Below are positions 28,790 through 36,478 of a stretch of 64,000 bases of DNA, one piece after another (positions within the stretch are counted from its first letter, which is position 1; each line of letters opens with the position of its first letter). Source of the DNA: Agarivorans gilvus (GTDB lineage Bacteria; Pseudomonadota; Gammaproteobacteria; Enterobacterales; Celerinatantimonadaceae); contig NZ_CP013021.1 in assembly GCF_001420915.1 (NCBI RefSeq), positions 2,965,001-3,029,000 on the forward strand, in the 5' to 3' direction. The notes beneath the pieces were generated by a model that worked only from the letters and a program-made list of their open reading frames with translations, was not told the origin of the DNA and ran no database searches. A program made the position numbers and the translations under genes.

Positions 28790-29485
28790 ATGTTAGAACT
28801 TTCTCAAGTTGATAGTTATTACGGCGCCAGCCAAGCCCTTTACAACGTGGATTTAAGTGCTGAGCCGGGCAAGATTAGCTGTGTATTGGGGCGTAATGGG
28901 GTGGGCAAAACCACCTTATTAAAAGCGCTCGCAGGGCAGCAAAGCATTAGTGCTGGTAGCATCATGTTTAATGGTAAAGACATTAGCAAGATGTCGGCGG
29001 CGCAGCGGGCTAAACAGGGCATTGCTATAGTGCCGCAGGGGCGGGAAATTTTTGGTCAGTTAACCGTATTGGAAAACCTAAAAACCGGTTTTTCGGTGCT
29101 GCCTAAGTCGGAGCGCTTTATTCCCGATGAGATCTTTCGTTTGTTCCCGGTACTCAAGCAAATGCTCAGTCGCCGCGGCGGCGATTTATCGGGTGGTCAG
29201 CAGCAACAGCTGGCAATCGCCCGCGCCTTAATTATGCGCCCTAAGCTATTGATGCTGGACGAACCAACCGAAGGTATTCAACCCTCGATTATCAAAGACA
29301 TTCAAAAGGTATTAGCCTTGCTACGCGACCGTGGCGAGATGGCGATAGTGCTGGTGGAGCAATATTTTGATTTTGCAGTGGCCTTGGCCGACCATTACAC
29401 CGTATTAGATCGCGGCAACGTGGTGTTGCAAGGCAGCAAAGCCGAGGTGGATGAAGCCGACGTGAAGCGCTGGATGAGTGTTTAA
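28790..29485 (+). CDS. urtE: Urea ABC transporter ATP-binding protein UrtE
   Basis: A 231-residue ATPase of the LivF group. Walker A GRNGVGKTTLLKAL, signature LSGGQQQQLAIAR, Walker B LLMLDEPTEGIQPS, then VLVEQYFDFA. The protein is full length and ends VDEADVKRWMSV. Its last 73 bases (29413-29485) also occur at 32821-32893 and 36201-36273: the accessory repeat downstream begins inside this gene. The copy nearest the native terminator (36201) differs from the two others by one silent change (GTT rather than GTG for Val), so the end now translated belongs to the inserted element, not the original locus. Confidence 0.95.
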   Translation: MLELSQVDSYYGASQALYNVDLSAEPGKISCVLGRNGVGKTTLLKALAGQQSISAGSIMFNGKDISKMSAAQRAKQGIAIVPQGREIFGQLTVLENLKTGFSVLPKSERFIPDEIFRLFPVLKQMLSRRGGDLSGGQQQQLAIARALIMRPKLLMLDEPTEGIQPSIIKDIQKVLALLRDRGEMAIVLVEQYFDFAVALADHYTVLDRGNVVLQGSKAEVDEADVKRWMSV

Positions 29486-29510
29486 TCGCACTTATTTTCA
29501 CTGGTAAAAG

Positions 29511-29534
29511 CCGCTCTAAGGAGCGGTTTAATTA
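29511..29534 (+). terminator. Element-borne terminator after urtE
   Basis: CCGCTC, loop TAAG, GAGCGG followed by TTTAATTA, 25 bases after the urtE stop. It replaces the native terminator that is now at 36295-36318. The IS left end begins two bases after it. Confidence 0.7.
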
Positions 29535-29546
29535 GATGGTCCGCCT

Positions 29547-29594
29547 CACCTCTAAGCTAGTCTTAGAGTTTGGCAAACAAAGAGGCGAACCATC
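29547..29594 (+). promoter_or_regulatory. IS leader with start-region hairpin
   Basis: The left inverted repeat (29536-29547) can pair with GAGGCGAACCAT at 29582-29593 (11 of 12), which contains the ribosome-binding AGAGG and ends next to the transposase ATG. Between them CTCTAAG and CTTAGAG form a second stem. A transcript that enters from urtE would fold and hide the ribosome site, whereas one starting inside would not. This layout would protect the element from read-through expression (inference). Confidence 0.45.
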
Positions 29595-30628
29595 ATGTCT
29601 ACAATTAAAGTTCTTGGTATCGATTTAGGCAAATCATCTTTTCACGTGATAGGCCGTGATTATTCTGATAACCAAGTTATCCGTAAAAAGTTTTCTCGTT
29701 CAGCATTAGTCCACTATCTTCACCAATTAAAGCCTGCACCATTGCTTTCGAAGCTTGTGGCGGTGCGCATTGGCTTGGCAGGCAATGTGAGTTGATGGGA
29801 CATAAAGTCAGATTAATCCCTCCGCAATATGTAAAGCCCTTTGTTAAAAGTAATAAGAATGACTTCATTGATGCAGAGGCCATATGTGAAGCATCAATAA
29901 GACCTAATATGCGCTTTGTCAGCGTAAAGTCAGAAGAAGCTCAAGTTATTTCAGCAATTCATAAGGCGAGACACGGCTATATCAAAGACCGAACGGCCTG
30001 CATGTCCCGCATCGGTTCATTACTGCTGGAGTTTGGTATTGCTCTTCCTACAGGCCATAGCGTGATGAAGCAACTGTTCAACTGGCTTGCTCAGCAAAGG
30101 CAGGTGCTGCCAATGTTACTCATGCAAGAGCTAATGGAGCTGCATGAGTATTACCTGTTTCTCAATGGCAACATTGAGAAACAAGATAAAAAGCTAAAGC
30201 AACTGGTTGAAACGAACTCGATAGGTCAACTCCTGAAAACCATACCGGGTATTGGAGATATGACAGCAAGTCTTTGTCTTGCCAACATCAGCAGTGCTAC
30301 TGATTTTAAAAACGGTAGAAACATGGCAGCGTGGTTAGGACTTATTCCAGCGCAATACTCAACAGGTGGTAAGCCCAAATTATTAGGAATAAGTAAGCGA
30401 GGTAACAAAGCACTTCGAACCTTGTTTATTCATGCCGCCAGAGCCGTGATGTCGAGGCCGGATAAGACAGGTAAGGTTTATGGGGAGTGGCTGATAAACT
30501 TGCGAGCGACTAAGCCATTTAATGTTGTCACCGTTGCATTGGCTAACAAGCTTGCCCGAATAGCCTGGGCAGTCATGAAGACGAAACAAGCATTTAACAG
30601 TAAGGCGTTAGCACCGAGTTTGCAATGA
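29595..30628 (+). pseudogene. IS110-family transposase, apparent frameshift
   Basis: A DEDD/serine recombinase guided by a bridge RNA. N-terminal RuvC-like part: VLGIDLGKSSFHV (first Asp), FEACGGAHW (Glu) and KNDFIDAEAICEA (last Asp pair). The C-terminal part has IPGIGDMTASL and AQYSTGGKPKLLGISKRGNK with the catalytic Ser. A base is missing near 29733 (CCTGC where CCCTGC gives KPCTIAFEACGG). One added base yields 344 residues, the standard length. Without it the first 66 residues are separated from the rest. The second copy has the identical break, so the change predates the duplication or comes from one shared assembly fault. Confidence 0.85.
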
Positions 30629-30838
30629 GAATAGAGATGACGAAAACGGTAGAACCACTGGATTAAAACCTGACATAAAAAACAGCTTATAAAAGCTTTC
30701 GGCTTTTTTGAGGATAATCCAGCGCGGAACTCATCGTGGAGCAGGTGGCGAGAGCGCCTAATTAGACTCCGAATACATTAGCGCATAACCAACCCCGTTA
30801 TCGAAAATTATTATCATTGCAATAACGAGGCGGACCAT
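30629..30838 (+). ncRNA. Candidate bridge RNA region of the IS, copy 1
   Basis: In the IS1111 group the guide RNA is encoded in the right non-coding end. Here that end shows two stem-loop modules with large internal loops. Module 1: CTGGATTA (30658-30665) with TAATCCAG (30715-30722), holding an inner AAAAGC/GCTTTT hairpin. Module 2: GGAG (30738-30741) with CTCC (30767-30770), holding GGCG/CGCC. A third stem, CGTTAT with ATAACG, lies at the right end. This is the layout expected for target-binding and donor-binding loops. No fold was computed. Confidence 0.5.
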
Positions 30839-30887
30839 ACATTTTTATGGCTGGATTTGCGCTCACTCGGATAAACGAAGCCAAATA

Positions 30888-32039
30888 TTATTGCTGTTTT
30901 AAGGCTTGTCTTGCCGCTGCATAAATGCGGGCAATAGTAATGTTAAATACCCAGCGAATGAACTGCTCGGTGTATTTAATGGCGTAGTTCGCGCCCTTGC
31001 CGGCATAAACCAGCATACAGCCGAGTAGACCTTTAACTCGGTCTTGAAGCTCTGCGTTCATTTTGGCAATAGTGGCAACCGATTTCGCCATCACATCGTA
31101 AACGGTACCAATTGCGGCTCCTGATGCTTGTAAGGCTCCAACGGTCGCGGCGAAACCGCCATCAACTAATAGGGTCACGATAGCTGCGGCAATTTTATCT
31201 GCCCAGCCAGCGGAGTAGGTAGTATGTATACGGTGTTGATAATTAAGTACGACTCGTTTGCGTAGGTTAGCCACGGTTTGACTGTAAACATTATCCCAAG
31301 ATTGTTGATTGGCTGTATTGATATAGCCTGGCCCGGTAATCATTGAATGAGCGGATAAGCGAATATCTTGGGTTCGCTCTAATAAATATTCTGCCCCGGT
31401 AATTGGTGCGTGATAAAAAGGCCAGACTGGAATTTTAGGGACAGGATCTGCGCCATGGATACAGCGAAATATTTTATCAACTCTGCCGGTGGTTTTTGTC
31501 GCGAAACCGTTTAACCCTACTCGCGGAGCGCCAAAAGTATATAAATAGACTTTGCCTTTAAATTCAGGGCTTGCTTTAATCCAATCTGCGGTTAAGCCAG
31601 CCAAGGCTCCTCCTAAGCTGTGCCCAATACAATGAATTATGCTGTTACCACTTGTTTTAGCTTGGCGTAAGTAGCTTGCTAACTCAGGTTTAAACGATGA
31701 GAAGCTTCGTTGAAAACCTATATGTACGCTGCTGCCACTGTCGCTACCGGTAGTGTGAGAGCTGATATTGGTAAGACCGTCTGCAGCGTTAGCCGTACCA
31801 CGAATAGCGATAACATGATCGTTTTTGTATTGTTGACTTTTCCCCTTGCCTAGCAGCACAAAACCCGTTTGCTTACGCCAAAATAGACCGCCGGAGGTGC
31901 CTTGAATAACATCATTTGAGTTAAAGCTAAAATGTTTGCTTACAGCTCTGGGAATATCAATTGGCGAGCTTATTGTTTGTTCAACAGAGTATGCTGTTTC
32001 TGCTATACGAGAAGCTATTTGAGGCGAAATGGCTGACAT
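30888..32039 (-). CDS. Class 3 lipase-family protein, possible antibacterial effector (copy 1)
   Basis: A 383-residue alpha/beta hydrolase. Residues about 75-230 carry HVIAIRGT, the nucleophile elbow GHSLGGALAGL (Ser141), the acid in GADPVPKIP (Asp198) and His231. It has no signal peptide. The C-terminal 110 residues include a hydrophobic stretch (AAAIVTLLVDGGFAATVGAL). The last 240 or so residues are identical to the second copy; residues 1-38 differ strongly (RIAETAYSVEQTISSPIDIP here). It is followed at once by a membrane-anchored partner gene upstream on the same strand. An effector/immunity pair of a type VI or similar system fits, but no secretion gene is in the window. Confidence 0.75.
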   Translation of the reverse strand: MSAISPQIASRIAETAYSVEQTISSPIDIPRAVSKHFSFNSNDVIQGTSGGLFWRKQTGFVLLGKGKSQQYKNDHVIAIRGTANAADGLTNISSHTTGSDSGSSVHIGFQRSFSSFKPELASYLRQAKTSGNSIIHCIGHSLGGALAGLTADWIKASPEFKGKVYLYTFGAPRVGLNGFATKTTGRVDKIFRCIHGADPVPKIPVWPFYHAPITGAEYLLERTQDIRLSAHSMITGPGYINTANQQSWDNVYSQTVANLRKRVVLNYQHRIHTTYSAGWADKIAAAIVTLLVDGGFAATVGALQASGAAIGTVYDVMAKSVATIAKMNAELQDRVKGLLGCMLVYAGKGANYAIKYTEQFIRWVFNITIARIYAAARQALKQQ

Positions 32040-32500
32040 AGGTAGGTCTCTAATTGGCTAAATGTTTGAGATCACTAAATGAAGATATTAAATCATCACC
32101 GTAATAAGCTACGTTTAAGTGGTCTGGGTAATAGCAAATGGATGACACGATTTGCATTCTGACTTCAGAAAAAGCGCTTGTATCAATCTCATAGTGAATC
32201 TCTTTATTGGTTAGTTCTCCATTAAGATTGATGAGCATCATGGCGACCGGCGTGGCAAGAGGAAGCCAAGGACTTGAACTTCTCCAAAGTTGGTACTTTT
32301 TTTCATTCTTTTCATGGTAAACAGCCAAGTGAACCATAGCGTTCTGCCCAAAAATATCTTTTGGATAACGAGACTTAATGATTATTTCAGGAAAGGAAAA
32401 CTCACCATTTACATTCGTTTGCGTGTAATCCAGTTGTTCTTCTCCTTTTCTGTAGCCTTCATAAGCAAAGCGGCGAGTAATGGTTACATTGGCCAATGGT
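31709..32500. other. Divergent block of unit 1
   Basis: This is the only stretch in which unit 1 and unit 2 (about 35117-35880) differ substantially. It starts with scattered, mostly silent changes in the lipase middle, then the lipase N-terminus, then the partner-gene C-terminal two thirds. On both sides the two units look identical. The block is 28 bases longer here than in unit 2. Confidence 0.75.
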
Positions 32501-32733
32501 TCTCCATTCTCAGTTAAACGCCCTTTTATCTCGGGTGACATTTCCACATCTTGCTTAATAATGCCTATACCGAACACGGCTTGTACCTCCTGATGTTGAA
32601 TAATCATGAAAACAAGGATAATCAGCGTGATTAGCCAAGCCGATTTTTTAGTTATGAGCTTACGAATAAGTATTGGGTTCATTCCAAGCAATGCACTTCC
32701 GATGTGATGAATAGTTGGATGATAAGTGAGCAA
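32050..32733 (-). CDS. Membrane-anchored beta-domain protein, possible lipase immunity protein (copy 1)
   Basis: 227 residues with one N-terminal membrane anchor (SAWLITLIILVFMIIQ) and a periplasmic part that opens with KGRLTENGEPLANVTITRRF and VNGEFSFPEIIIKSRYP, a carboxypeptidase-regulatory-like beta-sandwich of the kind seen in DUF6795-like proteins. The first 80 residues match copy 2 exactly; the rest diverges (about 45 percent by eye). It lies 10 bases upstream of the lipase start and would be translated first. Periplasmic placement is right for blocking a phospholipase, but function is inferred from context. Confidence 0.65.
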   Translation of the reverse strand: MLTYHPTIHHIGSALLGMNPILIRKLITKKSAWLITLIILVFMIIQHQEVQAVFGIGIIKQDVEMSPEIKGRLTENGEPLANVTITRRFAYEGYRKGEEQLDYTQTNVNGEFSFPEIIIKSRYPKDIFGQNAMVHLAVYHEKNEKKYQLWRSSSPWLPLATPVAMMLINLNGELTNKEIHYEIDTSAFSEVRMQIVSSICYYPDHLNVAYYGDDLISSFSDLKHLAN

Positions 32734-33002
32734 GCATGCTATTTTATAGTGTCTTTTTTGTCAATAGCGGATGAGCAGTTGATAGTTGGGGCCTTTTTGA
32801 GCGGCAGTCACTTTTCATTGCGGCAACGTGGTGTTGCAAGGCAGCAAAGCCGAGGTGGATGAAGCCGACGTGAAGCGCTGGATGAGTGTTTAATCGCACT
32901 TATTTTCACTGGTAAAAGCCGCTCTAAGGAGCGGTTTAATTAGATGGTCCGCCTCACCTCTAAGCTAGTCTTAGAGTTTGGCAAACAAAGAGGCGAACCA
33001 TC

Positions 33003-34036
33003 ATGTCTACAATTAAAGTTCTTGGTATCGATTTAGGCAAATCATCTTTTCACGTGATAGGCCGTGATTATTCTGATAACCAAGTTATCCGTAAAAAGTT
33101 TTCTCGTTCAGCATTAGTCCACTATCTTCACCAATTAAAGCCTGCACCATTGCTTTCGAAGCTTGTGGCGGTGCGCATTGGCTTGGCAGGCAATGTGAGT
33201 TGATGGGACATAAAGTCAGATTAATCCCTCCGCAATATGTAAAGCCCTTTGTTAAAAGTAATAAGAATGACTTCATTGATGCAGAGGCCATATGTGAAGC
33301 ATCAATAAGACCTAATATGCGCTTTGTCAGCGTAAAGTCAGAAGAAGCTCAAGTTATTTCAGCAATTCATAAGGCGAGACACGGCTATATCAAAGACCGA
33401 ACGGCCTGCATGTCCCGCATCGGTTCATTACTGCTGGAGTTTGGTATTGCTCTTCCTACAGGCCATAGCGTGATGAAGCAACTGTTCAACTGGCTTGCTC
33501 AGCAAAGGCAGGTGCTGCCAATGTTACTCATGCAAGAGCTAATGGAGCTGCATGAGTATTACCTGTTTCTCAATGGCAACATTGAGAAACAAGATAAAAA
33601 GCTAAAGCAACTGGTTGAAACGAACTCGATAGGTCAACTCCTGAAAACCATACCGGGTATTGGAGATATGACAGCAAGTCTTTGTCTTGCCAACATCAGC
33701 AGTGCTACTGATTTTAAAAACGGTAGAAACATGGCAGCGTGGTTAGGACTTATTCCAGCGCAATACTCAACAGGTGGTAAGCCCAAATTATTAGGAATAA
33801 GTAAGCGAGGTAACAAAGCACTTCGAACCTTGTTTATTCATGCCGCCAGAGCCGTGATGTCGAGGCCGGATAAGACAGGTAAGGTTTATGGGGAGTGGCT
33901 GATAAACTTGCGAGCGACTAAGCCATTTAATGTTGTCACCGTTGCATTGGCTAACAAGCTTGCCCGAATAGCCTGGGCAGTCATGAAGACGAAACAAGCA
34001 TTTAACAGTAAGGCGTTAGCACCGAGTTTGCAATGA
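33003..34036 (+). pseudogene. IS110-family transposase copy 2, same apparent frameshift
   Basis: Translation is identical to the first copy, including the missing base near 33141 that separates residues 1-66 from the DEDD remainder. The identity over about 1 kb shows a recent duplication or active homogenisation between the two units. Confidence 0.85.
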
Positions 34037-34246
34037 GAATAGAGATGACGAAAACGGTAGAACCACTGGATTAAAACCTGACATAAAAAACAGCTTATAA
34101 AAGCTTTCGGCTTTTTTGAGGATAATCCAGCGCGGAACTCATCGTGGAGCAGGTGGCGAGAGCGCCTAATTAGACTCCGAATACATTAGCGCATAACCAA
34201 CCCCGTTATCGAAAATTATTATCATTGCAATAACGAGGCGGACCAT
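34037..34246 (+). ncRNA. Candidate bridge RNA region of the IS, copy 2
   Basis: Same sequence and same stem pairs as the region after the first transposase (CTGGATTA/TAATCCAG, then GGAG/CTCC with GGCG/CGCC inside). Confidence 0.5.
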
Positions 34247-34295
34247 ACATTTTTATGGCTGGATTTGCGCTCACTCGGATAAACGAAGCCAAATA

Positions 34296-35450
34296 TTATT
34301 GCTGTTTTAAGGCTTGTCTTGCCGCTGCATAAATGCGGGCAATAGTAATGTTAAATACCCAGCGAATGAACTGCTCGGTGTATTTAATGGCGTAGTTCGC
34401 GCCCTTGCCGGCATAAACCAGCATACAGCCGAGTAGACCTTTAACTCGGTCTTGAAGCTCTGCGTTCATTTTGGCAATAGTGGCAACCGATTTCGCCATC
34501 ACATCGTAAACGGTACCAATTGCGGCTCCTGATGCTTGTAAGGCTCCAACGGTCGCGGCGAAACCGCCATCAACTAATAGGGTCACGATAGCTGCGGCAA
34601 TTTTATCTGCCCAGCCAGCGGAGTAGGTAGTATGTATACGGTGTTGATAATTAAGTACGACTCGTTTGCGTAGGTTAGCCACGGTTTGACTGTAAACATT
34701 ATCCCAAGATTGTTGATTGGCTGTATTGATATAGCCTGGCCCGGTAATCATTGAATGAGCGGATAAGCGAATATCTTGGGTTCGCTCTAATAAATATTCT
34801 GCCCCGGTAATTGGTGCGTGATAAAAAGGCCAGACTGGAATTTTAGGGACAGGATCTGCGCCATGGATACAGCGAAATATTTTATCAACTCTGCCGGTGG
34901 TTTTTGTCGCGAAACCGTTTAACCCTACTCGCGGAGCGCCAAAAGTATATAAATAGACTTTGCCTTTAAATTCAGGGCTTGCTTTAATCCAATCTGCGGT
35001 TAAGCCAGCCAAGGCTCCTCCTAAGCTGTGCCCAATACAATGAATTATGCTGTTACCACTTGTTTTAGCTTGGCGTAAGTAGCTTGCTAACTCAGGTTTA
35101 AACGATGAGAAGCTTCGTTGAAAACCAATATGCACGCTGCTGCCACTGTCGCTACCGGTAGTGTGAGAGCTGATATCGGTAAGCACGTCTGCAGCGTTAT
35201 TCGTACCACGAATAGCGATAACATGGTCGTTTTTGTATTGTTGACTTTTCCCCTTGCCTAATAGCACAAAACCCGTTTGCTTTCGCCAGAATAGGCCACC
35301 GGAGGTGCCTTGAATAACATCATTTGAGTTAAAGCTAAAATGCTCTCTAATAGCTCCATCAATAACAAGTCGTGACCCTTTATGATGATGTTGAGTACCA
35401 TAAGCGGTTAACGCTAACTCGGAAGCCATACTAGGTGAAATACTTGTCAT
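34296..35450 (-). CDS. Class 3 lipase-family protein, possible antibacterial effector (copy 2)
   Basis: 384 residues; same catalytic triad as copy 1 (Ser142 in GHSLGGAL, Asp199 in GADPVP, His232). From FSFNSNDVIQGTSGG onward it is nearly identical to copy 1, with changes TNNAADVLTD against TANAADGLTN. Residues 1-39 are different and His-rich (AYGTQHHHKGSRLVIDG). Fifteen bases after its own partner gene. The difference confined to the N-terminus suggests that this end is what the partner or delivery machinery recognises (inference). Confidence 0.75.
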   Translation of the reverse strand: MTSISPSMASELALTAYGTQHHHKGSRLVIDGAIREHFSFNSNDVIQGTSGGLFWRKQTGFVLLGKGKSQQYKNDHVIAIRGTNNAADVLTDISSHTTGSDSGSSVHIGFQRSFSSFKPELASYLRQAKTSGNSIIHCIGHSLGGALAGLTADWIKASPEFKGKVYLYTFGAPRVGLNGFATKTTGRVDKIFRCIHGADPVPKIPVWPFYHAPITGAEYLLERTQDIRLSAHSMITGPGYINTANQQSWDNVYSQTVANLRKRVVLNYQHRIHTTYSAGWADKIAAAIVTLLVDGGFAATVGALQASGAAIGTVYDVMAKSVATIAKMNAELQDRVKGLLGCMLVYAGKGANYAIKYTEQFIRWVFNITIARIYAAARQALKQQ

Positions 35451-35465
35451 AACGAGTTCTAACTC

Positions 35466-36113
35466 CTATTCGTTTATTGCAAATGAATTACTGATCCATT
35501 GGCTATTTAACTTGCTGATAGAGATTACAAGTTGTTTCTTTTCGTCAGAAAAATCAGCTGTATCAAATTCATATTGCATCTCTTGATAGCTGAGATCGCA
35601 ATTTAATTTAGTGAGTTGTGTAGCGACTGGTTTCGCTAATGGCATCCAGCTACTTGATGAGTACCATAATTGATACAATTGATTATTTCGTTCCGTATAG
35701 ATCCCCAAACTGACGCGTGAGTTTTGACCTAAGATATCTTTTGGGTAACGAGATTTAACTATCATCTTTGGAAAAGAAAATTGGCCGTCATCATCAGTAA
35801 CCGTGTGTTGTAGTTGCTCTTGTCCCTTTCTGTAACCATCGTAAACAATGGTGCGTGCAATGGTTGCTCCTACAATAGGCTCTCCATTCTCAGTTAAACG
35901 CCCTTTTATCTCGGGTGACATTTCCACATCTTGCTTAATAATGCCTATACCGAACACGGCTTGTACCTCCTGATGTTGAATAATCATGAAAACAAGGATA
36001 ATCAGCGTGATTAGCCAAGCCGATTTTTTAGTTATGAGCTTACGAATAAGTATTGGGTTCATTCCAAGCAATGCACTTCCGATGTGATGAATAGTTGGAT
36101 GATAAGTGAGCAA
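35466..36113 (-). CDS. Membrane-anchored beta-domain protein, possible lipase immunity protein (copy 2)
   Basis: 215 residues, 12 shorter than copy 1. The N-terminal anchor and the KGRLTENGEP segment are identical to copy 1, then divergence begins (IVGATIARTIVYDGYRKGQE, DDDGQFSFPKMIVKSRYP). The beta-sandwich pattern is kept. Partner of the adjacent lipase copy 2. Confidence 0.65.
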   Translation of the reverse strand: MLTYHPTIHHIGSALLGMNPILIRKLITKKSAWLITLIILVFMIIQHQEVQAVFGIGIIKQDVEMSPEIKGRLTENGEPIVGATIARTIVYDGYRKGQEQLQHTVTDDDGQFSFPKMIVKSRYPKDILGQNSRVSLGIYTERNNQLYQLWYSSSSWMPLAKPVATQLTKLNCDLSYQEMQYEFDTADFSDEKKQLVISISKLNSQWISNSFAINE

Positions 36114-36200
36114 GCATGCTATTTTATAGTGTCTTTTTTGTCAATAGTGACTGAGCAGTTGATGGTTGGGGCCTTTTTGAGCGGCAGTCACTTTTCATTG

Positions 36201-36273
36201 CGGCAACGTGGTGTTGCAAGGCAGCAAAGCCGAGGTGGATGAAGCCGACGTTAAGCGCTGGATGAGTGTTTAA
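36201..36273 (+). repeat. Residual native urtE 3' end
   Basis: 73 bases equal to the urtE end except GTT for GTG at the Val codon before KRWMSV. It is followed by sequence and a terminator not found after the other two copies, so this is the original right flank of the insertion. There is no start and it is not translated. Confidence 0.85.
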
Positions 36274-36294
36274 GCCTAAATTTGTACATAAAAC

Positions 36295-36318
36295 AACCGC
36301 CTTTAAGGCGGTTTTTTA
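36295..36318 (+). terminator. Native urt operon terminator, now displaced
   Basis: AACCGCCTT and AAGGCGGTT form a nine-base stem followed by TTTTTT. It lies 22 bases after the residual urtE end and is now separated from the functional urtE by 6.8 kb. Confidence 0.85.
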
Positions 36319-36478
36319 TGTCGCTTGGATTTTTAGCAATAAATTTGCAGCTTGATGCAATAAGGCTTGGTAGTTCACAAGTGTAAATGATTCTGCTTGC
36401 TATAGTTAAATCCTTGGTAAGCGGTTTGGTTTACTGCTGTGTAGTGAATGGTTATCAGTATTGGCAAAAGGAAAGCCC

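Larger units (their letters stand above)
29536..30838 (+). mobile_element. IS110-family (IS1111 group) insertion sequence, copy 1
   Basis: About 1.3 kb bounded by inverted repeats ATGGTCCGCCTC (29536-29547) and GAGGCGGACCAT (30827-30838). Subterminal repeats of about 12 bases mark the IS1111 group, so the true ends are probably a few bases outside. Contents: a leader of about 50 bases, the transposase, and a 3' non-coding region of about 200 bases. I see no target duplication, as expected for the family. It lies just after a terminator hairpin, a site type that some IS1111 elements prefer. Confidence 0.85.
29413..32820 (+). repeat. Tandem accessory unit 1 (3408 bp)
   Basis: Order: urtE 3' end (73 bp), hairpin terminator, IS1111-like element, lipase gene (minus), partner gene (minus), about 90 bp of spacer. 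The junction of spacer to the next urtE end (CATTG then CGGCAACGTG) is identical in units 1 and 2. Offset to unit 2 is 3408 bases up to about 31710 and 3380 after about 32500, so a 28-base length difference lies inside the divergent block. Confidence 0.9.
32944..34246 (+). mobile_element. IS110-family (IS1111 group) insertion sequence, copy 2
   Basis: Same element 3408 bases downstream of copy 1, with both inverted repeats (32944-32955 and 34235-34246) and the same flanks, so it was copied as part of the larger unit and did not transpose independently. Confidence 0.85.
32821..36200 (+). repeat. Tandem accessory unit 2 (3380 bp)
   Basis: Second copy of the whole unit: urtE 3' end (32821-32893, VVLQGSKAEVDEADVKRWMSV encoded but now without the rest of the gene), terminator, IS, lipase, partner gene, spacer. 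The translated transposase and the last 240 lipase residues are identical to unit 1. Confidence 0.9.

Noticed and set aside
29677..30589. Minus-strand frames across the IS
   Set aside because: Shadows of the transposase; repeated in copy 2 only because the DNA is repeated.
29413..36273. Prophage or integrative conjugative element
   Set aside because: No integrase, structural, replication or transfer genes; only an IS, a lipase and its partner.
29413..36273. CRISPR array or direct-repeat array
   Set aside because: Repeats are 73 bp, only three, and separated by 3.3 kb of coding DNA.
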